A stretch of DNA of 46,254 nucleotides. It comes from JANXDG01 sp964521665. Its GTDB lineage: Bacteria > Elusimicrobiota > Endomicrobiia > DTEH01. The stretch is taken from contig CAZFSG010000006.1 of assembly GCA_964521665.1 (NCBI GenBank), positions 1-46,254 of the forward strand, read 5' to 3'. Below the pieces are notes generated by a model. That model had not been told where the DNA came from. It saw only the letters and a list, made by a program, of their open reading frames with translations, and did not search any database. Positions within the stretch are counted from its first letter, which is position 1, and the number at the start of each line of letters is the position of its first letter. Position numbers and translations under genes: made by a program. Below are positions 1 through 10,500 of the stretch, one piece after another.

Positions 1-961
<961 letters not shown>

Positions 962-992
962 TATCATTTGATTCTACTTTATTACTTCCAAC

Positions 993-1137
993 AAAGAAAG
1001 TTCACTCCCTGGTGACTATACCGACGAGGAAACACCCGGTAACATTCCGAACCCGGAAGTTAAGCTCGTCAGGGCCGATGGTACTTACCGCTAACTCGCG
1101 GTTGGGAGAGTAGGTCGTTGCCAGGGAGCTTTCTTTA
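993..1137 (+). other. Precursor processing stem enclosing 5S rRNA
   Basis: AAAGAAAG at 993-1000 is the exact reverse complement of CTTTCTTT at 1129-1136. It stacks outside the 5S terminal stem, with a four-base TTCA bulge on the 5' side. This is the kind of duplex that RNases use to release 5S from the operon transcript. That use is inferred; the complementarity is seen directly. Confidence 0.6.
1005..1128 (+). rRNA. rrf: 5S ribosomal RNA
   Basis: The terminal stem CTCCCTGG (1005-1012) pairs with CCAGGGAG (1121-1128). Between them are the expected 5S elements: CCGAACCCGGAAGTTAAGC in the loop B/helix III region and GGTTGGGAGAGTAGGTCG near the 3' side. The gene lies about 45 bases after 23S, as in a normal 23S-5S operon. 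Exact mature ends may differ by a few bases because the terminal stem continues into a precursor stem. Confidence 0.95.
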
Positions 1138-1143
1138 GTCTCT

Positions 1144-1911
1144 ATGAAAAAAATTTATTTTTTATCCATATTTATCTCAATTCTTTTTGCTTACGAAGGG
1201 ATCTTTGATAATAAATACAAATTTATTTTAGGATATCAATATACTCAACATAATTTTCTTTTGCAATCAATAGATAAAGAAGAAATATTGGTTGATATTA
1301 ACGGAAAATTGTATAAATATTTTGATAAAATATATCGAGAATATCGTCTCAAACTTTTATCTAATAATGTGTCATTATCTTTTGAGAGTAAGTTGTTTGG
1401 TAAAATTTGGTATGGAATAGATTTTCAGATAGTTCCTTCACAAAATGTTGAATTTAATAGTGTGCAAAAATTATGTTCTACAGAATATGGGTGGTGTAGT
1501 GGTGTTACAGTAAGTTATAGTTTGTTTCCACAAACAATAGTTTCAGATGGTATAAATATAGCAAGTAAAATATTTTTTGAAAATTATAAATTCAACTTTC
1601 TTATCTCAAATACGGAAAAGTATAAAATAGACACTCTGCTAAATATTACAAGTGTTTCTATAGGAGTAAATTTTTCAAAACTTATAAAGAAGGTTTTAGA
1701 AATAAATTATGGTGCTGAGTTTTTATATTACAATTCTTCTTTGATAGATAAGATAAATTACTTTATAGTGTCAGGTAAAGAATCAATCATTCAAATTTTT
1801 TTAAGTGGCAGAATATATATTACAAAAAATGAATCAATAAAGTTGGAAATTATAAAATCAATTGATAACAATAAGTACATAATTTTATCCGGCATAATAA
1901 TAAGGTGGTGA
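1144..1911 (+). CDS. Predicted outer-membrane beta-barrel protein, family not recognised
   Basis: The 255-residue product starts with a typical signal peptide (MKK, then a hydrophobic run to about residue 17). The rest is a series of short segments with alternating hydrophobic and polar residues, rich in Tyr, Phe, Ser and Asn, and the chain ends in an aromatic Trp, as expected of a strand recognised by the BAM machinery. I do not recognise a named family. The ATG lies only 15 bases after the 5S gene with no clear ribosome-binding site, so it is either read from the rRNA transcript or from a promoter inside the rRNA operon. Its last codons carry the AAGGTGGTGA ribosome-binding site of rplJ, so the two genes are physically coupled. 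No other membrane-surface gene is adjacent, which makes the location odd. Confidence 0.7.
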   Translation: MKKIYFLSIFISILFAYEGIFDNKYKFILGYQYTQHNFLLQSIDKEEILVDINGKLYKYFDKIYREYRLKLLSNNVSLSFESKLFGKIWYGIDFQIVPSQNVEFNSVQKLCSTEYGWCSGVTVSYSLFPQTIVSDGINIASKIFFENYKFNFLISNTEKYKIDTLLNITSVSIGVNFSKLIKKVLEINYGAEFLYYNSSLIDKINYFIVSGKESIIQIFLSGRIYITKNESIKLEIIKSIDNNKYIILSGIIIRW

Positions 1912-1914
1912 TTT

Positions 1915-2457
1915 ATGTATAAAACAGCAAAGAAACATAAGATTTCTAGAGAAGATAAACAAAAGATTATTGAAGAAATTAGACAAAATATCAACACTTC
2001 ATCAGGATTAATAGTTGCAAACTATCAAGGACTTAATGTTGCTCAACTTACAGAACTAAGACGTGGATTAGCAAAATATAATGCAAAATTCAAAGTAGTA
2101 AAACAGAAACTATTTGAACTTTCTCTTAAGAACACAAAATTAGAAGAAATTAAAAAATTTATTCGTAATGCTATAGGTATTGTATGGTGTTATAACGAAG
2201 AAGAAGTTTTAAATGTTATAAAATACATAATTAATTATTCAAAACAAAATGAAAAATTAAAAATTTTATGTGGGTATTTGTATAACGAAATTTATGATTT
2301 TGAAAAAATAAAAGAAATTTATTCTTTACCATCAAAACAAGAACTTATTATAAGATTAATGCAACTGTTAAATTATCCAATAAACAGAATATATTTAACA
2401 CTGAGAACTCCAATCAGTTCACTAATAAACATATTATCTATAAAATCAACACAATGA
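1915..2457 (+). CDS. rplJ: 50S ribosomal protein L10
   Basis: L10 anchors the L7/L12 stalk to 23S rRNA and is needed for GTPase-factor recruitment. The N-terminal domain has the L10 pattern SGLIVANYQGLNVAQLTELR followed by a Lys-rich strand (about residues 30-65). The C-terminal helix after LPSKQEL (about residue 139 on) is the L12-binding tail. At 180 residues it is longer than E. coli L10 (165) and close to the long form of thermophiles such as Thermotoga, so it probably binds three L12 dimers rather than two. The ATG has a good ribosome-binding site (GGTGGTGA) inside the end of the preceding gene. The usual upstream partners rplK and rplA are absent from the window. Confidence 0.95.
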   Translation: MYKTAKKHKISREDKQKIIEEIRQNINTSSGLIVANYQGLNVAQLTELRRGLAKYNAKFKVVKQKLFELSLKNTKLEEIKKFIRNAIGIVWCYNEEEVLNVIKYIINYSKQNEKLKILCGYLYNEIYDFEKIKEIYSLPSKQELIIRLMQLLNYPINRIYLTLRTPISSLINILSIKSTQ

Positions 2458-2506
2458 TATAAGTTCTGTTAACTAAAAATGATGTTCTTTGAGATAGAAA
2501 AAATTA

Positions 2507-2919
2507 TAATTTTGGTAACCTCAGGCTTCATTCTGCAGATATTATTTTGTAACTACAGATTTCAGTTTCCGCATATTATTTTATTATTTCTATTCGGAGA
2601 CCTTAGCCTGCTAAAATAAACCAAAACTTGGTCTGCTAAAAAGGTTGTTTATCCTGAATGTGGAAGTGTAGATGAAACTATACCGGTGATGGAATTAAAA
2701 TTTTGTTTTCGCTAATTTTAATTAGCGTTTTGCGAGCATAGGGGTTGATATAAATCAGCGAATACAATATGGTAAGCAGTAGCAGGAAACCTTGACCTGA
2801 CTTTAAAGGAATTGTGGAAAAAATGCAATAACTTGGTTGTTCCAAAATGTAAGTTTAAATTTTTGTTTCTGCAAATCGCTGGATTTTCATAAACATCATA
2901 AAATAGTTACCAAAACTAT
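2507..2919. repeat. Putative miniature inverted-repeat element or decayed insertion sequence
   Basis: TTTTGGTAAC at 2510-2519 is the exact reverse complement of GTTACCAAAA at 2906-2915, and the match continues outward with one mismatch for about three to four more bases. The roughly 410 bp between contain no intact gene but do include the VVYPECGSVDET trace. Such ends around a non-coding body are typical of a MITE or an internally deleted insertion sequence. A structured mRNA leader closed by a long-range stem is the alternative. No clear target-site duplication was seen. Confidence 0.4.
2710..2727 (+). promoter_or_regulatory. Perfect 8-bp inverted repeat, possible hairpin upstream of rplL
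   Basis: CGCTAATT at 2710-2717 pairs exactly with AATTAGCG at 2720-2727, leaving only two bases between the arms, followed by TTTT. As RNA this would make a small hairpin with a short U-run and could act as a weak attenuator, raising or lowering rplL relative to rplJ. It could also be structure internal to the inserted element. Function is inferred only. Confidence 0.3.
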
Positions 2920-2941
2920 GATATAAAAGGGGGATTAATTT

Positions 2942-3331
2942 ATGAGCGAAAAATTAACTAATATAGTAGAAAGCATAAGTAAATTAACAGTAATAGAACT
3001 TGCAGAACTTGTTAAACAGCTTGAAGAAAAGTTTGGTATTCAAGCACAACCGATTGGATTTACACCTCAAGCAGTAGCTGCTGCAGCGGGACAAGTATCT
3101 ACTGCTGCTGAAGAACAAAAAACTGAGTTCAATGTTATTTTAACAAATGCTGGAAGTAACAAGATACAGGTTATCAAAGTTGTCCGAGAAATTACAGGAT
3201 TAGGATTAAAAGAAGCAAAAGATTTAGTTGAAAGTTTACCAAAAGCAATTAAAGAAAATATTCCAAAAGAACAAGCTGAAGAAATTAAGAAAAAATTAGA
3301 ATCTGTTGGTGCCACAGTAGAAATAAAATAA
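2942..3331 (+). CDS. rplL: 50S ribosomal protein L7/L12
   Basis: L7/L12 is the multi-copy stalk protein that recruits EF-Tu, EF-G, IF2 and release factors. The 129-residue protein has the N-terminal dimerisation domain (about 1-30, ELVKQLEEKFG), an Ala-rich hinge (about 40-58) and the globular C-terminal domain with KIQVIKVVREITGLGLKEAK and VESLPKAIKE, where the factor-binding surface lies. Length and order are normal. A strong AGGGGGAT ribosome-binding site precedes the ATG. Separation from rplJ by a 484-bp insert is unusual and may give rplL its own expression control. Confidence 0.97.
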   Translation: MSEKLTNIVESISKLTVIELAELVKQLEEKFGIQAQPIGFTPQAVAAAAGQVSTAAEEQKTEFNVILTNAGSNKIQVIKVVREITGLGLKEAKDLVESLPKAIKENIPKEQAEEIKKKLESVGATVEIK

Positions 3332-3388
3332 AAATATCTTCTAACAAAAGAATAAAAAAATTTATTAAATTTCGAGGTAAAAGTTTAT

Positions 3389-6300
3389 ATGAAACAACAA
3401 AAGGAGATAAAACAAGTTTCTTTTGCAAAATATTCATTTCCAGACCAATATTTTCCAGATATTTTAGAGGTACCCAAAAATTCTTATAAAGAATTTTTGC
3501 AACAAGACGTTCCTTTAGAAGAAAAGAAGATGGTGGGTATTCATAAGGTATTAGTAAAATTTTTTGGTCTTGCTGATACAAGTGATATATACATCAAAAA
3601 TTTACCTTCTGACAATAATAAAAAAGAAATAGTGTTACAGAAACTCGCAGATTGGACAAATATATGTGTAAAAGATATAGAACGAATGGTTTCATTCGGA
3701 TTACCAATAAAAAAATGTGTGAAAGTGGATAAAAAAGTACAACAAATTTTATCTGAGATAGAAGAAATGGGTACAGAAGTTTCAATTTCTCCATCTGGTT
3801 TATCTGTTCAAGTCGGTGATACTACAGTAACAATACAATATAACGGATATAATTTAGTTCCTTCAAAATATCCATTATATGACGATAAAGAAGCAAAATT
3901 ATATAATAACATATCTAATACTTCACATCCTATACAATTTCCTGATGGTTTTAACAGACAATCATGTAAATTTACCGGAAGAACTTATGATGCGCGCTTA
4001 GAAGTGAATTTTAGAGTGGTTAAAGAAGTGGAGGGTGAAGAACCAAAAATAGTTGATGATAACAATGTTTACTTTTGTAATATTCCTCTTATGACTGATT
4101 ATGGGTCTTTTATTATTAATGGTGTAGAACGTGTTGGTATAACACAAATACACAAGCCTCATGGAGTAGTTTTCGATGAAGATGAAGAAAACAAAATTTC
4201 AAAAGAGGGAAGAAAACTTTATACCGCTCGTATATATGATAGTGTATATTCACCTCCTCCATCAATTGAGTTTAGGTTTGATTCTGATAATAATTTAAAT
4301 GTAATTTTTAATATACCTGGTGCAGTAGAAAATAAAAAAATTCCTATTATACGATATTTACATTCGTTAGGGATTACTTATGAAGAAATTAAAAAATATT
4401 TGTGTTATACAGAAAAAATTGCTGTTGAAAAATTAAAAGAAGAGCTTGAGAAAGAAGAAAATAAAAATAAAATTATGTTAGCAGAAGAAATTGTGGATAA
4501 CCAAACAGGAGAAGTGTTATATGAGATATTTACTATACTAACCCCTGCTGTAATAAACCATCTATCTCAGAAAGATATAAAATCTATTGAAATACTGCGA
4601 AAAGAAAAAAATGTTGCAATGTTTAATACCATCTTAAGTAGTTTGGAACAAAAAAGGTTGCCTACAATAAAAGAAGATATTTTCTACATTTATAAATTTT
4701 TATATCCTAACTTCCCAATAAGAGGAAAAGATATTGAAGATTATGATACACTTAAAAGAATGGAATCAGAAATTTATAAAAGAACAATTTACGGTTTTGA
4801 CATTGGTCATTTGGGTAGATATTTGACAAACAGAAAATTAGACGAAGTTTATAAAGAACTAAAAAATTTTGATAGAAAACCTTCAGAAACTGTTACCGAA
4901 TTGCAAATAATTGATATTTTAGCAACTGTCAAATATTTACTCTATTTGAATAACAATGAGAAATTACCAAGTGGTAAAAATCCTGAAATAGATGATGTTG
5001 ACCATCTAGGTTACCGTCATATACGACCTGTTGGAGAACAAATTGAGGAACAATTTTTACGTGCAATTGAGTTAATTACAAGGTCTGCTAAAGAACAAAT
5101 CCGACAAATTATTTCTCATAGTAAAAGTATTACTTCTTTATTGCCGTCAAAAATTTTAAATACTATACCTTTAGTTACAGCTATTAACAAATTTTTTAAA
5201 ACAAACGAACTTTTACAACTTCTTGATGAAACAAACTTATTATCTGCTGTTACTGCAAAACGTCGTGTGTCTGCGTTAGGGGTGGGAGGTTTATCAAGAA
5301 AATATGCTGGTTTTGAAGTAAGAGATATCCATCCGACTTCATATGGAAGAGTTTGTCCTATTGAAACACCAGAAGGACAAAATATAGGACTAATCACATC
5401 TTTAGCGTTGTTTGCTCGTGTTAATAAATATGGATTGATTGTAACACCATATAGAAAAGTAGAAAATGGTAAAGTGACTGATAAAGTGGTATATATGGAT
5501 GCATCAGAGGAAGAAAAATATGTTATAGCATCTATAGATGCTATAGATGTCACAACAAATAGACTAAAAGAAGGGAAGATTTTAGCAAGAGTTAAAGGTG
5601 AGATTATTTACGTAGATTCAAAAGATGTAGACTATGTTGATATTTCTTCTCAACAACAATTTTCTATTTCTGCAGCACTTATTCCGTTTATAGATCATGA
5701 TGATGCTAATCGTGCATTAATGGGTGCAAATATGCAACGTCAAGCAGTACCTTTACTTATTCCTGAGGCACCATTAGTTGCTACAGGAATAGAAAGCAAA
5801 ATCACCAAAGATGGCTACGGATGTATAAAAGCCAAAAGAAAAGGGAAAGTTTTGTTTGTTGATGCTTCAGAAATTGTTATTCATACAGAAGATGGCGACT
5901 TAGACTTCTATTATTTGCCAAAGTTTCAACGAACAAATCAAGATACAATCAGAAATTATATACCTTATGTTGAAAGAGGTCAATTAGTAAAAGAAGGAGA
6001 TATTATTGCAGGAGATATGTGTATTGACAGAGGACAACTTGCATTAGGTAAAAATGTTCTTGTAGCATTTATGAGTTTTGAAGGATACAATTTTGAAGAT
6101 GCTATCCTTATTTCCGAAAGATTAGTAAAAGAGGATGTGTTTACATCGATAACTATTACAGAGTTTGAAACAGATGCAAGAGAAACAAAGTTAGGTCCCG
6201 AAGTTATTACGAGAGATCTTCCTAGTGATGAGATTACTGAAGAAAAATTGAGTAATTTAGATGATGAAGGAATTGTTAAAATAGGTACAGAAGTTAAACC

Positions 6301-7549
6301 TGGTGATATCCTTGTGGGTAAAGTTGTTCCAAGGGGTGAAGAGGCAACAACTGTAGAAGAAAAATTACTTCAAGCTATTTTTGGTAAAAAACTTGAAAGT
6401 GGAAAAGTTGTTCCATTAGAAGTACCACCAGGTGTTAGAGGGAAAGTGATTTGGCGACAAGTTTTGGTTCGTAGAGAAAAACTTTCTAAAAGTGAGCGAA
6501 AGAGAAAACTTGAACTTATAAACCAACAATATTCAAAAATAAAAAAATTTTTAGAAAAAGAAAAAGAATATGTTTCTGCACAGAGAGGTAAAGAAGAAAA
6601 AGAACATATTGAAAAATATTATTCTTCACTTTGGGAAGAATATGAGAAAATAAAACAACGAACTAAAGAAAAAATTAAAAAATCTTTTTCTGATGATTTA
6701 CCTTTAACAGTTATCCAATCTGTTAAAGTTTATATTGCATCTTTAAGAAAAATACAGGTGGGAGATAAACTTTCCGGTAGACATGGGAACAAAGGTGTGA
6801 TAGCTAAAATACTGCCTGAGGAAGATATGCCATATTTGCCCGATGGTACACCTGTAGATATTGTATTGTCACCTTTAGGAGTTCCATCCAGAATGAATGT
6901 TGGACAATTGTTAGAAACAATGTTAGGGTGGGCTGCTAAGCAATTAAATGTTCAATATATTACACCACCGTTTGAAGGTGCTACTGAAGAAGATGTTAAA
7001 AATGAAATTAGAAAAGCAAAGGAGTTTTTAAAGAAGAAAGGGGTTCCTGAAAAATATTTACCTGATGATAGTTGTAAAATAACTCTTTATGATGGGAGAA
7101 CAGGCGAACCGTTTATGGAAAAATGTTTGATAGGATATATGTATATTATGAAGCTTATCCACATGGTGGAAGACAAAATACATGCACGTTCTACAGGGCC
7201 ATACTCATTAGTTACAAAACAACCTCTAGGTGGAAAAGCACATTTTGGTGGACAACGACTTGGTGAAATGGAGGTATGGGCATTAGAAGGATATGGTGCT
7301 GCTTACACATTACAAAACTTTTTGACAATTAAAAGTGATGATGTTGAAGGTAGGAAAAAGGTCTATGAAGCAATAGTTAAAGGTGAACCCCTTACTTATA
7401 TGGGTGTACCAGAATCATTTAAAGTTTTAGTGAAAGAATTGCAAACTCTTGCTTTAAATATAGAATTTTTCACAAGAAAATATAAGACTAAAGAGTATAA
7501 GGAAGAAAAAGTCAAAATTAAAAAAAGTAAATCTTCACAAGAGACCTAA
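3389..7549 (+). CDS. rpoB: DNA-directed RNA polymerase subunit beta
   Basis: This is the beta subunit of RNA polymerase, which with beta' forms the catalytic cleft. At 1386 residues it is close to the usual length. Recognisable blocks are the protrusion and lobe (first third), the rifampicin region ending in KRRVSALGVGGL, RDIHPTSYGRVCPIETPEGQNIGL, GQLALGKNVLVAFMSFEGYNFEDA, and the switch/anchor block DKLSGRHGNKG and GGKAHFGGQRLGEMEVWALEGYGA near the C-terminus. A Lys/Glu-rich helical stretch precedes DDLPLTVIQSVKVY. Position 623 is Ala where E. coli has His526, a classic rifampicin-resistance site; Asp516 and Ser531 equivalents are kept. GAGGT at 3374-3378 is the ribosome-binding site. rpoC follows after 29 bases. 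Confidence 0.98.
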   Translation: MKQQKEIKQVSFAKYSFPDQYFPDILEVPKNSYKEFLQQDVPLEEKKMVGIHKVLVKFFGLADTSDIYIKNLPSDNNKKEIVLQKLADWTNICVKDIERMVSFGLPIKKCVKVDKKVQQILSEIEEMGTEVSISPSGLSVQVGDTTVTIQYNGYNLVPSKYPLYDDKEAKLYNNISNTSHPIQFPDGFNRQSCKFTGRTYDARLEVNFRVVKEVEGEEPKIVDDNNVYFCNIPLMTDYGSFIINGVERVGITQIHKPHGVVFDEDEENKISKEGRKLYTARIYDSVYSPPPSIEFRFDSDNNLNVIFNIPGAVENKKIPIIRYLHSLGITYEEIKKYLCYTEKIAVEKLKEELEKEENKNKIMLAEEIVDNQTGEVLYEIFTILTPAVINHLSQKDIKSIEILRKEKNVAMFNTILSSLEQKRLPTIKEDIFYIYKFLYPNFPIRGKDIEDYDTLKRMESEIYKRTIYGFDIGHLGRYLTNRKLDEVYKELKNFDRKPSETVTELQIIDILATVKYLLYLNNNEKLPSGKNPEIDDVDHLGYRHIRPVGEQIEEQFLRAIELITRSAKEQIRQIISHSKSITSLLPSKILNTIPLVTAINKFFKTNELLQLLDETNLLSAVTAKRRVSALGVGGLSRKYAGFEVRDIHPTSYGRVCPIETPEGQNIGLITSLALFARVNKYGLIVTPYRKVENGKVTDKVVYMDASEEEKYVIASIDAIDVTTNRLKEGKILARVKGEIIYVDSKDVDYVDISSQQQFSISAALIPFIDHDDANRALMGANMQRQAVPLLIPEAPLVATGIESKITKDGYGCIKAKRKGKVLFVDASEIVIHTEDGDLDFYYLPKFQRTNQDTIRNYIPYVERGQLVKEGDIIAGDMCIDRGQLALGKNVLVAFMSFEGYNFEDAILISERLVKEDVFTSITITEFETDARETKLGPEVITRDLPSDEITEEKLSNLDDEGIVKIGTEVKPGDILVGKVVPRGEEATTVEEKLLQAIFGKKLESGKVVPLEVPPGVRGKVIWRQVLVRREKLSKSERKRKLELINQQYSKIKKFLEKEKEYVSAQRGKEEKEHIEKYYSSLWEEYEKIKQRTKEKIKKSFSDDLPLTVIQSVKVYIASLRKIQVGDKLSGRHGNKGVIAKILPEEDMPYLPDGTPVDIVLSPLGVPSRMNVGQLLETMLGWAAKQLNVQYITPPFEGATEEDVKNEIRKAKEFLKKKGVPEKYLPDDSCKITLYDGRTGEPFMEKCLIGYMYIMKLIHMVEDKIHARSTGPYSLVTKQPLGGKAHFGGQRLGEMEVWALEGYGAAYTLQNFLTIKSDDVEGRKKVYEAIVKGEPLTYMGVPESFKVLVKELQTLALNIEFFTRKYKTKEYKEEKVKIKKSKSSQET

Positions 7550-7578
7550 AATAAATTAGAGTTAGGGGTGAATAAAAA

Positions 7579-10500
7579 ATGAAGTTATCTTTAAAGAAAA
7601 AACAAGAGATTGATTTTTTTAATTTTGAAGCAATAGGTATTTCATTAGCATCACCTGAACAAATCAGAGAAATGTCTTATGGTGAAGTGAAAAAGACAGA
7701 AACATTGAATTACAAAACCTTAAAACCTGAACGAGATGGATTGTTTTGCGAAAAAATATTTGGTCCTGTTCGAGACTATGAATGTTCTTGTGGCAAATAT
7801 AAGAAGACTATGGCGGTAGCTTCTGATACAATAAAACCAATTGTTTGTAATCGGTGTGGTGTGGAAATTACGAGTTCAAAAGTTCGTAGGGAACGTATGG
7901 GACATATTGAGCTTGCAGTACCTGTAGCACATTTTTGGTATTTTGGTAAGGTGCCATCTAAAATTGCTATATTTTTAGACATGAGTCATCCAGATGTGAA
8001 AGATATTATTTACGGTTTAGTTTGGGTAACAGTTAAGGAAATAGATGATATTAAAGATTTAGTTTTACAATCTATACAAAGCGAAATAGGAGAACAACCT
8101 GAAAGATGTGGCCTTAGTAAAGAACATATCGATGTTTTCTATTATATAATAAAAGAAAATAAGGAAAAAATACCTTTACCTAAAAAATTCCTACTCAGTA
8201 GTAAAGAAAAACATCTTTCAAAACTTGCTTCACACATAATTGGCTATTTAAAAAAATTTTTACAAAATTTTAGAAAAGACAAAAATAAAATATCTACTTT
8301 AGCAACAAAATTAGAAGTTAAAGAGGACCAGATAATCAATATTGTTGATGCTTGTTTACAAAAATTGATAAGTTATATTGAGAGTCAATCAAATTATTTC
8401 TTTAGAAAAGTTGTAGAAGATATCATAAATGATGAAAAATATATAGGCAACCTTGGCGATCCTAAAAATTATCTTAAAGAAAATGTGTCTGTGTTAACAA
8501 ATGCAGAAGCAATATATCGGTTGTTAAGAGATGAGGGTAAAGAAGAAAATTTAAAAAAAGAGTTGGAAATTATTAAAAAAGAGCTAAAAGAACTTTATAA
8601 ACAAGAAAATATTTCGCGGACACTATTATTGTTTGAAAAATATAAAGATGTTGATGTTTATAAAGAAGATATGCATATAATATCAAAAATTAAAGATATT
8701 TTAGGTTTTTCTACGAAACAATCGCAACAAAATGATCTTCAACAAGAAATAAACGAACTAAAAAACGCACTTATATCTCACATTGAAAAAGGAATTTCTT
8801 CAGAGATATTAAGCGAATTGTCTGTGTTGTTTAAAAAATATAGTATCACAATACACCCATCACCTGAAAGAAGTAGATTAATTAACAGATCTAAATTGAT
8901 AGAAAACTTTTTAACAAAAAATATAAAACCTGAATGGATGGTTTTAACTGTGTTACCAGTTTTACCACCAGACTTACGACCTTTAGTAGTGATTGAAGGT
9001 GGGAAATTCGCAAGTAGTGATTTAAATGAATTATACAGAAGAATAATTCATAGGAATAATAGGTTAAGAAAGTTTTTCCTTACTACAAAAGAAAGTTCTT
9101 CTAAAGAAGGAGGGCTTGCGGGGATACCTAAACCAGTACTATTAAATGAAAAAAGGTTATTACAAGAAGCGGTTGATGCGTTGATAGAAAATAGTGCTAA
9201 AAAACATCCGATTATGATGAGTGCACAAAAACGTCCTTTAAAATCTTTAACTGACATTCTAAAAGGCAAAAAAGGTAGATTCAGACAAAATTTATTAGGT
9301 AAACGTATTGATTACTCAGGTAGAAGTACTATTGCGGTAGGTCCTGAACTGAAACTTTATCAATGTGGTTTACCAAAAGAAATGGCATATGAGTTGTTTA
9401 AACCTTATTTGATACACAAAGTGATGAAAAAACTAAATGTTTCGCTGAAGAAAGCAAAAATCATGGTTGATAGGAAAGTTCCTGAAATATGGGATTTACT
9501 TGAAGAAATAACTAAACATCATGTGGTGCTTTTAAATCGTGCACCAACTTTACATACACCCAGTATTCAAGCGTTTGAACCAGTTCTTGTTGATGGGAAA
9601 GCGATTTTAATTCATCCTATGGTATGTACGCCATATAATGCAGATTTTGATGGTGACCAAATGGGTGTGTATGTTCCGTTAACACTTCAAGCATTAACTG
9701 AAGCAAAATTGTTGATGACTTCATACTTCAGTTTGTTTTCACCAGCTAATGGCAAAGTGCTTATAGGACCTACACAGGATGTTGTTTTAGGTATTTCATA
9801 TCTTACTGCAGTAAAAGATGGTGAGAAAGGCGAAGGCAAGATTTTTAGTTCTGCAGAGGAAGCAATATATGCGTATGAACAAGGAATAATAAATTTAAAT
9901 TCAAAGATCAAAGTTGTTGGTATCACAGATTTAGAAATAAAATATGAAAATGGAAAACCTGATTATTCTATAACAAAAGATCCAACTAAATGGCAAAGTT
10001 ATACAACAGTGGGAAGATTAATATTTAATAGTATATTGCCGAAAGAAATTTCTTTGTTTAACTTATCTTTATCAGATGAGGAAAAGAAGAAAAAAAATCG
10101 TGTTTTTGGTAAAAACGATCTTGTTGACCTTATAAAAGAGATATATCAAAAATGTGGTGCGTACGAAACAATAAAGTTTTTAGATGAGCTTAAAAAACTT
10201 GGGTATCATTATGCAACAATTTCTGGATTTACAATTTCTGTTGACGATATGATTATACCAAAAGGTAAGTTAGAAAAAATAAAAGAAGCTCAACAAAGAA
10301 TCAAAGAGGTTGAACAACAAGCAAAAGAAGGTATAATTACTGAAAAAGAAAGATATAATTCTGTAATAGATATATGGTCTGAAACTATTGACAAAATTAC
10401 AAAAGAAATGATTGAGGAAATGGAAAAAGTAGGTAAAGAACCTTACAGAGAAGGTAAACCGCGGTTCAATTCTGTGTATTTTATGGCACAATCAGGTGCA

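Larger units (their letters stand above)
2458..2941 (+). other. 484-bp intergenic insert between rplJ and rplL
   Basis: No convincing gene is present. The stretch holds a pair of terminal inverted repeats (2507-2519 and 2906-2918), an internal hairpin at 2710-2727, and weak coding traces. One open stretch, 2479-2619, would encode a 46-residue hydrophobic peptide without a ribosome-binding site. Another, about 2620-2718, reads VVYPECGSVDET, which faintly recalls the zinc-ribbon start of some transposases. No strong -35/-10 pair was found. The last bases contain the AGGGGGAT ribosome-binding site of rplL. Confidence 0.6.

Noticed and set aside
2479..2619. 46-codon hydrophobic open frame in the rplJ-rplL gap
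   Set aside because: It has no ribosome-binding site, crosses the left inverted repeat, and is short enough to arise by chance in A+T-rich DNA.
2620..2718. VVYPECGSVDET coding trace as a real zinc-ribbon gene
   Set aside because: There is no start codon with a ribosome-binding site, only one Cys of a pair is present, and stops follow; at best it is a transposase relic.
2785..2830. TTGACC near 2793 as a -35 box for rplL
   Set aside because: No acceptable -10 hexamer lies at 16-18 bases; other TATAAT-like strings in the gap also lack partners.
2760..2830. SRP RNA-like GTCAGGTCAAGG on the - strand of the rplJ-rplL gap
   Set aside because: The conserved GGAAGGAAGCAGCC tetraloop region of SRP RNA is missing and flanking pairing does not fit.
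5116..5553. 145-codon open frame on the - strand inside rpoB
   Set aside because: It is the shadow of a conserved rpoB region; its composition mirrors the sense codons and it has no ribosome-binding site.
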